A stretch of DNA of 64,000 nt from Lonicera japonica. Taxonomy: Eukaryota; Streptophyta; Magnoliopsida; Dipsacales; Caprifoliaceae. The DNA is taken from contig CM038466.1 in the NCBI GenBank assembly GCA_021464415.1, forward strand, positions 32,394,833 through 32,458,832, written 5' to 3'. Below the pieces are notes generated by a model. It saw only the letters and a list, made by a program, of their open reading frames with translations. It did no database searches and had not been told where the DNA came from. Within the stretch, counting starts at the first letter, position 1, and each line of letters starts with the position of its first letter. Positions 20,650-31,535 of the stretch are shown here, one piece after another. The translations under genes and the position numbers were made by a program.

Positions 20650-21589
20650 ATATCGAAATTGAATGATTTTATATTATGTTTTTTCATTATTCTTAATTGG
20701 TGTATGGAACTAAAACAATAGGAAATTGTTCATATAGAAGTCACTGCAGTATTTTACAAACACAATAGGCAGAAAAACATCTCTCTGGCTACAGATATAG
20801 GTAGCATTATAGAAGTAACTTTTTGGAGTAAGATGATCGAATTTATTGTAATGGTGGTTATGCTTTGCATCTTATCATTCAGAATGCTATATGTGCATTA
20901 TTATGCCTTCAGATGGTGATCTAATGCTGTAGTTCCATACGGACAAGCATTCGATAGATGTTTCGTTAGACTAACCAGCAATTGAGAAAATTTCTAAGGC
21001 TTTGTCAGTTTTGAATCTTGAGTAAATCTTTCTATCATTTGCCCACATCCCTTTACTTAATTTTCTAACTTCTCACATAAATCAATTTTGTTTTTTTTTC
21101 ATCTTGTTATCAAATGGTGCGTTATATTTAAACTCAATACAACACCAAATTTGAACGGAACATGTAATAAGCACAATCATAAAATTGACATTTTTAGGGT
21201 CGAGGAAGAAATATTTTGAGTGTTATATATGTTCTTAAGTAACATTTTATTGAACATAATTATTGAAAAAGCCTTTTTTGGGTGAGGAATGATCTGAGTA
21301 TCGCTTTGGTTTTCATTAATCCAAAGTATAATTTTTGTTGATAGTGTTTTCTGTAATTTGTAATCGAATGGGTATTGCACCTTTATAGTTCCAACGACTT
21401 AATACATGACCCATTGAAAGTTGAATTTTAGTTTTTTTTTTTCTATTAATGCTTGACCATGAGTGGGGATACTTACAATAATATACAAGTATCATAAACT
21501 TCTTTAATCAGAGTGGTTTAACAAATCAACACCAAAGGGGGTAAAAAGAAAAATAAAGAGTACTTAAAGTATGCACATGGCATAGCTTT

Positions 21590-21645
21590 GTACCACATCG
21601 GTGCGAGAGGAACAAATTAAATGCTGGCTAATGCTTCTATAAAAA
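21590..21645 (+). promoter_or_regulatory. USE and TATA of the plus-strand U2 gene
   Basis: GTACCACATCG (21590-21600) is a USE with one mismatch at -80 to -70. CTATAAAAA (21637-21645) is the TATA at about -33 to -25. Confidence 0.88.
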
Positions 21646-21669
21646 GAAGACGAATAGACATTAAAAAGC

Positions 21670-21866
21670 ATACCTTTCTCGGCCTTTTGGCTAAGATCAA
21701 GTGTAGTATCTGTTCTTATCAGTTTAATATCTGATATGTGAGCCATCGGTTCACACGATATTAAATTAATTTTTTTCAAGGGGAGGGCTCACTACAATAG
21801 CTTGCTATTGAGGTCCTTGAGCGTCGCCTTTGTGTTGCACTATTGCGTTGGCCCGGCGCACCCCAC
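21670..21866 (+). ncRNA. U2: U2 spliceosomal snRNA gene
   Basis: A complete U2 of about 197 nt with ATACCTTTCTCGGCCTTTTG, the branch-point recognition segment GTGTAGTATCTG, TGATATGTGAGCCATCGG, the Sm site AATTTTTTTCAAGG, AGCTTGCTATTGAGGTCC and the 3' stem-loop ending GGCGCACCCCACC. AAATCAAAGTTTAA follows as the 3'-end box. Promoter, body and 3' signal are all intact. This is the cleanest gene of the cluster. Confidence 0.95.
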
Positions 21867-22049
21867 CAAATCAAAGTTTAAATGTTCAGTTGTTTAATAT
21901 AATTGGTCCTATTTTTGTCATTTTACTTTCTTGTTTAATATCAAAAATTCAATAAATATATATTAACTTTTTAAAACAAAAGCAATATAATTAAGAAGGG
22001 CAAGTTACTACGACTTAATAAGCAAAATTGTCACTATAATTCCTCTCGC

Positions 22050-22100
22050 ACCCTTGCACTACTGCATTGGCCTAGCGCACTTCACCAAATCAAAGTTGAA
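22050..22100 (+). pseudogene. U2 snRNA 3'-end relic
   Basis: CTTGCACTACTGCATTGGCC, TAGCGCACTTCACC, AAATCAAAGTTGAA reproduce the last approximately 45 bases of U2 and its 3' box. Nothing of the 5' part remains. Confidence 0.8.
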
Positions 22101-23440
22101 TGTTTTTATATTATGTTTGTTCAATTTCTTAGTTGGCGTGTGGAACTTAAACAGTAGGAAATTATTATTATATGCACCCACCAAATTGAGCTTTTTACGG
22201 ACTTTGCTTCTCACCCCACGACTTTCTCTAAAAATCTTTAAACTCACCCCATAAGTGGGGTGAGTTTATTAAAACCAAAATCCGATATAAGATAAACATT
22301 TCGTAACGAATAATTCATCTCTAATATCCACAAAAATTCAATAACAAAAAAATTCATCACAATATACATGAAATTAGCATGGAAATGAATTTTAAACAAT
22401 TCAAATGTGTTCAATTCCCAGGAAAATGTTACTTCAACTGTTCTTTAAAATAAATTATGTGGGGAAGCCATGATAATTAATTTTCCATCTTTTCAAGGAA
22501 AAAAAATTCACGTGATGGCTCTTAGAATTTGTTTTACTTAAAAAAAGGGTTATAAAAACACTCTAAAAAGTTGGAACTTGTGTGGAAAAGGACCAGTTTC
22601 CATGAAAATAAACCCTATCAAACACAATCTTAGCGAAAATAAGTTCCGTAAAGTCAAATGACTTACATTTCTCTCGTGCTGCGGTAGTTTTGTAATTGCA
22701 TATAAAATGCAAAAACAAATTTAAATAATAACAATTTCATTCAATTCAAAATTGTAATCGTAACCGTATGGGTACAACCTAGTTTTAACTTTTACTTGTC
22801 ACAAAAATTAGTTTAAAAAGAAAAAGGACTATCCATATTTTTCTCTTATTACAATAGATTTAAAATTGCATAGAACCTATAACATTGCACATTCACAATA
22901 GTGATAATTTTGTATAGTTCAACATTCAATCGAAAATCCATAGACAATCAAAAATTGTATTTTATTTAGAATTTTAAAACATAATTTAATCTACATCTTA
23001 CTAGAATTTTTGTTCTGGTACATGCTAAACTTGTATTTTTCTATGTTTAATCTACGTCTTACCAGAATTTAATCTATGTCTTCCAAAAAACAATAATATC
23101 AAGTGTAGAAGGTAATTTAAAATTGTAAGAGAATGGTATAATCAATTAGGTGTACTAAAATTGTTGTGCCAAATTTCCGCGGGCGGCCAAGCATAAACTA
23201 GCTTGTATTGAAGTATATTATATAATTAGTACATCTATTATTAGTTTAATTAATTGTATTTTGATTTAACCAATAGACAAGGAAATTAATTAAATTTAAA
23301 GTGTACGCAACCAATAAAATAGTAAAAAACAAATTATTTACGAATATAGAGAGAGAACTATTGTCGACCATAAAAAAATTATAGAAACACTAACTAATAT
23401 CCATTGTTCTGTTGAATTATTGTTTCATGAAATATGATTC
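22101..23440. other. AT-rich spacer
   Basis: I see no gene. Most of the stretch is AT-rich, low-complexity DNA between the snRNA cluster and the viral insertion. Confidence 0.5.
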
Positions 23441-23443
23441 GTT

Positions 23444-23444
<1 letters not shown>

Positions 23445-23525
<81 letters not shown>
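23445..23525. repeat. (ATA)n microsatellite, about 27 units
   Basis: An uninterrupted trinucleotide run lies about 155 bp before the left edge of the viral insertion. Confidence 0.97.
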
Positions 23526-23680
23526 TGTTTGAAGAGAGAATGAACCATGTATATTTTGAGAAGCTAGTAATTTTTCTTGTGTTTTTTGATATGGCTTATG
23601 TGTGTATATATATATAAGTTTGTGAATTGAAATTGTTGTTGAAATAAATTATGATATATTGTAAGAGATGTAATATCAAT

Positions 23681-24189
23681 GGAATTTTAATACTACTACC
23701 CGTAATAACGGTTTATTTCTTCTAGTCCGTGACTATTATTATAAGTGGTGGCAAAAATTTGACACTACTGAACTTATAGTTCAAATTAAAAAAGATCTTT
23801 TCGAATTTATTGAGTTGAATAAACAAGCTGAAGATGATGAAGCTTTCTTAAAGAAGCAGAGTATTGAAAAAACTGAGTTTAAAACTCCTTCTCTTGCGTC
23901 TCTTAAAGAGAAATTTCCAAATACACCTATTAAAGAGCTTAAAGAGAAAATTCTACAAAACTTAGCCTCACAGTTAGATATGGATGAAGATATTATGTCT
24001 ATATCCCAAGATTCAAAATCTGAAGTAAAATCTGAAGCCAATAATCAGCTAATTAATATTGATGAAGACGATTTCGCGGAGCCTAATGAAGATATGACTA
24101 CTCACATGGGAAGATGGCTCGCCCGTCTGTATGAAGACACCAACACTCTACCTACCAAAGAAGACAAAGGAAAAAATCAAGTGGAGTAA
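23681..24189 (+). pseudogene. Endogenous pararetrovirus: C-terminal part of the downstream ORF
   Basis: An open frame runs into a stop at 24187-24189. It is rich in K/E/D and has a long predicted helical tract (EAFLKKQSIEKTEF, LKEKFPNTPIKELKEKILQN) and an acidic end. It starts inside the viral sequence: the host junction is at about 23681. An inverted copy with the same protein is at 27714-28138. On the viral map this is the last ORF before the intergenic promoter. Function is not recognised. Florendovirus-type endogenous viruses have a second ORF at this place. Confidence 0.7.
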
Positions 24190-24602
24190 TTATTGTGAAA
24201 CATCATAATGAGACTTTTGACTACTTTATTAAAGTAAAAAAGAAAGCTTTATTAAAGTAAGGATTCCTTTGGATAACCGACTGCAAATCTCAAGCACACG
24301 CCACCAAAGGGAACGGCAATTATTCTGCTTTTTACTGTTTATCTACTGTATATTTCTGCTTTTCCTGTTTAAGCACTGTGTACTTTTACTATTTGCTTTT
24401 TCTATTTCTGTTTGTTTTTCCCTCTATTTAAGTTTGTTTGTTTGATAGAGGAGGTGTCTTTTGTTTTTCTTTTCCTTTTTCTCCCTCTCCGCTGTTGTTT
24501 TCTCTGTTTTCTTTCTCTCCTTCTTGTAACGTTGTGACATATTAATAAAAGTTTGAGTTCTGTTCTACATCTTCGATCCTTGTTACAATTTGGTATCAGA
24601 GC
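24190..24602 (+). promoter_or_regulatory. Viral intergenic promoter, poly(A) signal and tRNA-Met primer-binding site
   Basis: After the ORF stop comes about 400 bp of non-coding sequence with a TATA-like CTATTTAAG (24423-24431), a CT-rich stretch, AATAAA (24544-24549) and then TGGTATCAGAGC (24591-24602). The last is the sequence complementary to the 3' end of initiator tRNA-Met that primes minus-strand synthesis in Caulimoviridae. This fixes the family and the viral map origin. Two further copies of this region, both inverted and lacking the primer-binding site, are at 27323-27713 and 46209-46627. Confidence 0.85.
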
Positions 24603-24747
24603 AAGGAATTAGTGGGACGTCACCCAAGTTGCGTGGCAGCATACTCCCTGATAGCAAAAGTATTGCTTGTTGGGTATCCATGTTTGCATAAATCGTTGAC
24701 AGACGTGCTAATTTTATTGTTTATGTTTATTAATTTTTTCTCTTGAA

Positions 24748-27322
24748 ATGTTGAGCAGATCTATTTCTCGTTCAAAATATGTTCCCAGTTCTTTTATAAA
24801 GAACACAGATGATGTCGAATTTTCTAATATAGAAAATAAACTGCTAAACTGGCATTTACCTATGGTTAAACCAAATAAAATTTATAATTCTGGAATGTTT
24901 GATTTTATTTCTTCCATGTCTATTAAAACCATTGAACAGACTATTCCTGTTGGTAATAATCTTGACCATATGCAATTACTTCATGAAGATGAAATATTGC
25001 GTTATAAAGATAAATATAAATATATGCATATTGGTCTTATACAGCTAGCTATTAAACCTTTAACTACTCTTGGTTTAAATACCTCTTTATTAATTGCTCT
25101 ACGCGATTGTAGGCATAATAAATTTAAAGATTCCTTATTAGGAATAATCCAGACTAGTTTATGTGATGGTCCAGTTTATTTTAACTGCTTCCTTGATTAT
25201 TCTGTCTCTTTATCTGATAAAAATTTATTAGATGTTTTAACTTTGAATATTCAAATGAGTGGTTATGATTTAAAAGAAGGAAGTGAACCTTTAAATGTGA
25301 CTTATAGAGTTCATTATAAAGTTATGAATACCCTTAGCCCTAATGCTAAAAGATATGATCCTAAAGGTAAGACTACTCTTATTGAATCCAACTTATTAAA
25401 ATCGGATATAGCTGTGCCTAGAACCATTAAATGGAATGAAATTGAGTTACCTGAACAATGGCTTTTAGAAGCCGCAGGTCCACCAACTCCTGTTGAAAAT
25501 AAAAAGATTGAGGAAATTCTCCAATTTGACGATGGAGATGTTATTGTTAGATTTGATAATAATAAAACTGCTAGGTTATCAACCTCTTCCAAAAGGCCTT
25601 CCTCGGTCTCTCACTCTGAAAGCCAGAGATTTTATACCCCGGCCCCTACTCTTAATTCTAGTATTTCTAGAAACCCTCCAAAAGAAGTAGGAGTTTCTGG
25701 CACTAAAGAGAATGAATTACAATTCAAATGAGTTATTAACTCTCAACAAAATATTCCTCATGGTGTCTATTCTAAATCCTCGAAGAATGAACCTGATACT
25801 ATGTCAGAATTAGGTTTTGCTATGAAGCAAATTTTGGTTATTACAAGAAGTGAATTTTCTTATAAACGAACGGATTGTAATACTGAATTTATGTAAGAAA
25901 AATATTCTCATTTTAGAAAATGGTTTTTTACTGAATTTTCTGATGAACAAAAGACCTATTTCAAAACTAAATTTTACGAGCATATTGACAAAAATGAGGA
26001 GGTTATTCCTTTTGTCACATGGTTTTATAGCAATTATGAGGGAGATTACCCTAATATTTGTACTATTGATAGCTTTTATAAAAATTGGAAAACAGCTTCT
26101 GGAAGTATTGTCCAGTCTCTTTATCCCCCTACTGAAGCCCTGAAAATAGAGGTAGGAGAAAATAAGACTTTAGAAACCAATGCGTTTACACCCAATATTA
26201 GGTTAGTTTCACCTCATATTGGCCCTGATGATCTTAACAAGGTTATTAAGCAGAACAATTATACCAACTTGCATATACAAACCATGGCAAGTCAATTATC
26301 TCGTATTGAGGAGACCCTTGAAAAGGTTCAAGCCTTAGAAGAAAAGAGGCCTATTCCTATTATAGAAAAGCCTAAGATAGAAACCTTTTATATTAAACCT
26401 GTTATAGAAATTACAGAAAAGTTTAAAACTGTGTATAAAAATAAAGAAATTGTTGATGCTCTTACTGAAAAATTAGAAAAACTTCATTTATTAAGTGGAA
26501 AACAAATACTTCCTATTACCCAAACTGAGGATGTCTCTGAGTATGAGACTGATTGTTCGGATATAACTCAATTTAAGAATGAATTATTAGCTATGGAAGG
26601 AGATCTGAATAAAATAACTTTTGGAAGAAGCCATACTTCTACCTCTACCGCTCCTACTAGGACATATTATTCTCGTCCTACTCCTCAAGATATGTTATTT
26701 GAGGAAGAAGCTGCTTTTAATCAAATTGCTAATTTCAGTGCTAAAACCATTTATGAATGGTATATTGACGGTATGTCTGAATATCAAATATTAACCCAGT
26801 TATACAAAATGACAATGTATGGTACTGCTTGCAAGGCTAGTGGTAGTAGCGATAAAAGTGTTGCTGAATTTATGATTGCAGGATTTTTCAGCCAATTAAG
26901 AGGCTGGTGGGATAACGTCCTGACTGATAGTCAGAGAAGTGAGATTAAAAACTCTGTTAAAATAGTTAATATCAATGTTACCATAAAAAATGAACGAGGC
27001 CAAGATATTACACAAATCCAACCTAAAGCCGAAGAAAATGCGGTGTATTCTCTCCTTACTGCTATTGTGCAACATTTTATAGGTCCTCACCCTACCATAT
27101 TAGATAGAAATAAGGATTTATTAATAAACCTAAAGTGCCCAACTTTAACACATTTTAGGTGGTATAAGGATGTTTTCCTATCAAAAGTTATGACAAGAGA
27201 AGATGTTAATGCTGACTTCTGGAAAGAGAAGTTTATAGCCGGTCTCCCTACGCTATTTGCCCAAAAGGTTAAAGACCGTATTAGTAAAAAACATGGTGGT
27301 ACTTCTATTCCCTATAAGGATT
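24748..27322 (+). pseudogene. Endogenous pararetrovirus movement-coat polyprotein, with stops and truncated
   Basis: One frame runs from ATG 24748 to the rearrangement point near 27322, interrupted by an in-frame TGA at 25729 and a TAA near 25894. The N-terminal approximately 260 residues look like a caulimovirid 30K-type movement protein (YKYMHIGLIQLAIKPLT, then a YFNCFLDYSVSLSD strand region). The part from about 26700 resembles the coat-protein core (TIYEWYIDGMSEYQILTQL, SLLTAIVQHFIGP, FWKEKFIAGLPTLFAQKV). The coat Zn-knuckle, protease and the N-terminal half of RT are missing because the sequence switches strand at 27322/27323. Movement and coat domains in one ORF fit florendo/petuvirus-like viruses. 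It is not functional. Confidence 0.82.
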
Positions 27323-27713
27323 ATTGTAACAAGGATCGAAGATGTAGAACATAACTCAAACTTTTATTAATATGTCACAACGTTACAAGAAGGAGAGAAA
27401 GAAAACAGAGAAAACAACAACGGAGTGGGAGAAAAAGGAAAAGAAAAACAAAAGCCACCTCCTCTATCAAACAAACAAACTTAAATAGAGGGAAAAGCAA
27501 ACAGAAATAAAAAAAGAAAATAGTAAAAGTACATAGTGCTTAAACAGGAAATATACAGTAGATAAACAGTAAAAAGCAGAATAATTACCGTCCCCTTTGG
27601 TGGCGTGTGCTTGAGATTTGCAGTCGGTTATCCAAAGGAATCCTTACTTTAATAAAGCTTTCTTTTTACTTTAATAAAGTAGTCAAAAGTCTCATTATGA
27701 TGTTTCACAATAA
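27323..27713 (-). promoter_or_regulatory. Inverted copy of the viral intergenic promoter region
   Basis: This is the reverse complement of 24190-24588 with small differences (AATAAA on the minus strand near 27365; TATA-like CTATTTAAG near 27481-27489). It ends one base short of where the primer-binding site would begin, and the coat coding sequence is joined there. If active it would transcribe leftward into the coat and movement region, antisense to it. Confidence 0.85.
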
Positions 27714-28138
27714 TTACTCCACTTGATTTTTTCCTTTGTCTTCTTTGGTAGGTAGAGTGTTGGCGTCTTCATACAGACGGGTGAGCCATCTTCCCATGTG
27801 GGTAGTCATATCTTCATTAGGCTCCGCGAAATCGTCTTCATCAATATTAATTAGCTGATTATTGGCTTCAGATTTTACTTCAGATTTTGAATCTTGGGAT
27901 ATAGACATAATATCTTCATCCATATCTAACTGTGAGGCTAAGTTTTGTAGAATTTTCGCTTTAAGCTCTTTAATAGGTGTATTTGGAAATTTCTCTTTAA
28001 GAGACGCAAGAGAAGGAGTTTTAAACTCAGTTTTTTCAATACTCTGCTTCTTTAAGAAAGCTTCATTATCTTTAGCTTGTTTATTCAACTCAATAAATTC
28101 GAAAAGATCCTTTTTAATTTGAACTATAAGTTCAGTAG
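27714..28138 (-). pseudogene. Viral downstream ORF, C-terminal part (second copy)
   Basis: The minus-strand frame carries the same helical K/E-rich protein as 23764-24189, with a few substitutions (KELKAKILQN for KELKEKILQN). The retrotransposon at 28139-44491 cuts it. The ORF continues on the far side at 44497-45418. The apparent start within the LTR is artificial. Confidence 0.8.
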
Positions 28139-29711
28139 TGTGAGAATCCGCAAATGCGACCCCCCGGGTCTCGTCCCCGTTGGTGGTGGGGGTCATGGGA
28201 CGTCGGAACTGATTCCGTCGTTCCATTTGCTGGAGCGTTTTCGTTGATTCATATCAAGTGTCCCTACGTTCTATTTCTAGATGCAAGGGGGTTCATTCAG
28301 AGTCGCCAGTACGTTTTACGAGAAAACGGACAAAAGAGGTCGTGTAAGAGGAAAGGCTATAGACAAGCCTTTCTTTACACGTTTGTCTGCGAAACTGGGA
28401 TTCTTATAGGGTTCGGAAACTATATTACGGTTTGGGAAGGTGTTAAGCACCCATTCCGCCCTTTCGGTCTCTAGTGGTCTTATAAGTTTATTCTATGTTG
28501 AAAAACTTGGATGCTTTTACCGACAGTCTACTACTTTCTAAAATAAATAAAAAAAAACCCTAATTTGGGAAAACGGGGAAAGGGATGAAAACCTTTGTGT
28601 TCCGAGATCCGATGTTTTTATATTTAAAAGATGTAAATGACACATGACAAAAACCTTTTATTTTTGAAAGAGTATTCCGTATTATTTCCTCAGATAATGA
28701 CGGTTTTCTCGAGTTGTGATTATTTTGAAAAAGGTTCGGATCTTTATGTCGGGACTAATTCAATATGGAATTTGAACTCTTTGAGGAGAGTTTATCAGAC
28801 ACGTTGCAGTCTATGAAAAAGACAGGATATGTGGATTTTAATTCCTAGATAAGTCTTTATCGGTCCGGGGTTTGAAAACAGGGTTTATCCGGACGATAAT
28901 GTACTTACTCTTCTGGTTTTGAAAGTAGTTTTATCAGGGTCTTTTGTTTTGAAAACGGTAGACTATTGGTAACTTGACAATAAGTTTATTCAAATAAAAC
29001 GTGGACAGAATAACAGAAGTAAAACAAGTACACATATATCTAATCTTAAATACTAGAAGGGACTTTCTTTACCTTCCCGACGAGAATAATAATAAGAAAG
29101 AAAATATAATACGGCAGAGGGATCTCTGGCGATAGTAATCTTCTCTTTCTTCAAATATTTCCGAGAAATCGATTCCAGAAACGGAACACGTCGAGTGTTG
29201 AAATAGATTCGAGAATTCTTCAGAAATAAGATAATAGTAAAAAAAATGCTTGACAAAAATCAGATCTAAAGCACCAAATTCTCGGATTCTAATTGCCGCC
29301 CTTGAACCCTTGGGGTGTTGGCCTATTTATACTGCTCGGGAGAGATTGTCGCGCGACATTTCCTTAAAAAAGGAGAATGTCGCGCGACATTGTGATATGT
29401 CGCGCGACATACGGGAATGTCGCGCGACAAACGGCTGAAGTGATGGTTCTGACAGATTGATGTGTCAGAAAGTGGTTGGTCTGGTGCAGAGGGGGAATGT
29501 CGTGCGACATAGTGGAATTGTCGCGCGACATATCAGGGATTGTCGCGCGACAATGTGATATGTCGTGCGACAATCTCTCTAAAAAACAAGTTTGTCGGGC
29601 GACAAACCCTCCTAGTGTAGTACCGGGTCCTCGGGTGGGTCCCGGACCCAAAATAGTAGTTCTCGGAGGTCGTTAGGGTTCTTGCGGGGGTCACGGATCG
29701 GGGTGTCTACA
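28139..29711 (-). repeat. 3' LTR of the Tat/Ogre-like element
   Basis: This is 1573 bp, over 99% identical by eye to 42921-44491. TG/CA termini are present. In element orientation the TATA box is AGTATAAATAGG (29323-29333). Nine palindromic sites lie just before it. The sense transcript would start near 29290. Confidence 0.95.
29347..29604. promoter_or_regulatory. Array of nine TGTCGCGCGACA palindromes in the 3' LTR
   Basis: Sites start at 29347, 29378, 29398, 29418, 29498, 29519, 29541, 29561 and 29593. Six are exact TGTCGCGCGACA, two are TGTCGTGCGACA and one is TGTCGGGCGACA. Start-to-start steps are 31, 20, 20, 80, 21, 22, 20 and 32. The array lies upstream of the LTR TATA (minus orientation), the nearest site about 15 bp away. 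It looks like an operator array for a dimeric DNA-binding protein. Confidence 0.85.
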
Positions 29712-31300
29712 GACCCTCTCGACTCAAGCTCCTTGCTTGCAAGGAATTGAGGCGACTGGAAGAGACCTTGATCCATGGCTCCCGCAGGAACTCTAAGAAA
29801 GTGTATGCGTATAGAAGTACTTGTGAGTGCCTCCGGAGAGGGCTTGGCGATTGGTTTGCCTCCGCAGAGGGCTTGTGTTACCTCATTGCCTCTTTCGAGG
29901 ACTTTCATTTGTTCCACTTTGCGCCTCAGATGGGAGGACTACCGTATGCCTCTTTGGGAGGGCTTCGCCTCAGGTGGGAGGACTACCGTTCGTGCCTCTC
30001 TGGGAGGGCTTCGCCTCAGGTGGGAGGACTACCGTTCGTGCCTCTCTGGGAGGGCTTCGCCTCAGGTGGGAGGACTACCGTTCGTGCCTCTCTGGGAGGG
30101 CTTTGCCTCAGGTGGGAGGACTACCGTTGCTACACCGTGCCTCTCTGGGAGGGCTTTTTAGATCTTCTCGCCTCATGTGGGAGGACTACCATTGTGCCTC
30201 TCTGGGAGGGCTTCGCCTCAGGTGGGAGGACTACCGTTCGTGCCTCTCTGGGAGGGCTTCGCCTCAGGTGGGAGGACTACCGTTCGTGCCTCTCTGGGAG
30301 GGCTTCGCCTTCAGGTGGGAGGACTACCATTGCTACACCGTGCCTTTCTGGGAGGGCTTTTAATCTGTAAGAAGAAAGACAATTGCCTCTGGGAGGGCTT
30401 CTTGTGAGTACTTTTTGCCTCTGGCGAGGGCTTGTGTTTGTGTTTTGCCTCCGAAGAGGGCTTGTGTTGTGATAAAACATACTTATTGTCTCTCTTAGAC
30501 CGCTAGAGTAAGAGAGAGAAATCCTCGTGAGGGTGGTAAGAGCTCCTCAAGGTCTAATCTTATCCGGATATCCGTTTTCTTGCGCCTTTCTCGAACTTTA
30601 CTCTCATGTTTTCCTCGAGCGAGGATACCTCTCTTGGAAGGCAGTTTTCGATTTTCTCTTGTTTCTCGCAGTGCGATGATTCGAGATCTTTTTCCAAACC
30701 ATCTCTCCTTTATCATGCTGAAAAGAAAATTTGTTTGAAAGTTCAACCTCTGATCTCTGTTCTTTTCTTAGTTTTCTCTTTTGGTGGGCCCACATCGTCT
30801 TCTGTTTTTCGATGCCCTTATTTCTCCCACTTTTGGGAAAGACTTTTCCTGGCCCTCTCTGTTTTTGACCAGGAGTCTTTTCGTCCCTTTGTCGTGATCA
30901 GGAGCCTTACTCACCCTAAAACGAAGCCCTGAGCCGTTTTTTGGCCTAGCTATCACTTTCGGTGTGGCTCTCCCTGTCATTCTACATGTCTGTTTCTCTC
31001 ACTCGCTTTGGGCGCTCATGCGGGTTTCTCCTCTTTTCTACTCTTTCAATTTTTTCTATTCCCGTCTTATCTAGCTATTCTGCTTTTTTTTGATGGTCTC
31101 GGTCCTTCTGTGAGATCAGAGACTACTTTTAATCGCGGCATTCTGTTTTCGCATTTTTTCGGAGAGATGATTTGGAAGTTTTCTCTTTGAACTTTTTATC
31201 ATGGGTGTGTGGTTTTTAGCAATTTTCCGAAAACTGCTTCTCCGAAGTGCCTCTGCAGAAGATAAAATGAGACAAAGGTCAAAAAATCAGGGAGGAGGGG
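29712..31300. other. Element region between the 3' LTR and the PMD gene
   Basis: This holds the 46-bp minisatellite (29948-30363), degenerate GCCTCYG...GAGGGCTT units on either side (29825-29900 and 30380-30470), and about 800 bp of CT-rich sequence without a convincing coding frame. Next to the LTR the sense strand has the purine tract GAGAGGG just before TGTAGACACC, a weak polypurine tract. Confidence 0.6.
29948..30363. repeat. 46-bp minisatellite, about nine units
   Basis: The unit is GCCTCTCTGGGAGGGCTTCG plus CCTCAGGTGGGAGGACTACC plus GTTCGT. Starts at 29948, 29994, 30040 and 30086 are exactly 46 bp apart; later units have small insertions. As 46 is not a multiple of three, it gives open but meaningless repeats in several frames. 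The 3' regions of Ogre-type elements are known sites of tandem-repeat growth. Confidence 0.92.
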
Positions 31301-31304
31301 GGAT

Positions 31305-31388
31305 TGTCGTGCGACACTTCGGTGTCTGGCTCTTTGTCGCGCGACAATGTGGCCATTTGTCGCGCGACAAACTGACCCACTATATAAA
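31305..31388 (+). promoter_or_regulatory. PMD gene promoter: three palindromes and a TATA box
   Basis: TGTCGTGCGACA (31305-31316), TGTCGCGCGACA (31335-31346) and TGTCGCGCGACA (31358-31369) precede TATATAAA (31381-31388). The last site ends 11 bp before the TATA. A pyrimidine-rich leader (TTTCTCTCTCT-type, 31415-31480) follows, typical of plant core promoters. Confidence 0.82.
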
Positions 31389-31535
31389 CCCCTTGCTGAG
31401 CTCATTCCACCTCATTCTCTCCTTTCTCTTTCTCTCTCTAGCTCTCTTTTTCTCTCTTTTCTTCTCTCCCAAGCGCGGAAGCTCTGCCGTGTTTTTGACT
31501 TTTCCGACCTTTTCACATATATTCTACCTATATTT

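Noticed and set aside
28154..28474. 106-codon frame in the LTR (also at 42936-43256)
   Set aside because: It is only LTR sequence read in an open frame on the strand opposite to the element, with no domain.
29347..29604. Evenly spaced short repeats resembling a CRISPR array
   Set aside because: The repeat is only 12 bp and palindromic, steps vary between 20, 31 and 80 bp, and the DNA is plant nuclear. It is a binding-site array, not CRISPR.
29747..30370. Long overlapping plus-strand open frames (up to 207 codons)
   Set aside because: They are translations of the 46-bp minisatellite in three frames; the repeated GGLPFVPLWEGFAS-type peptide is an artefact.
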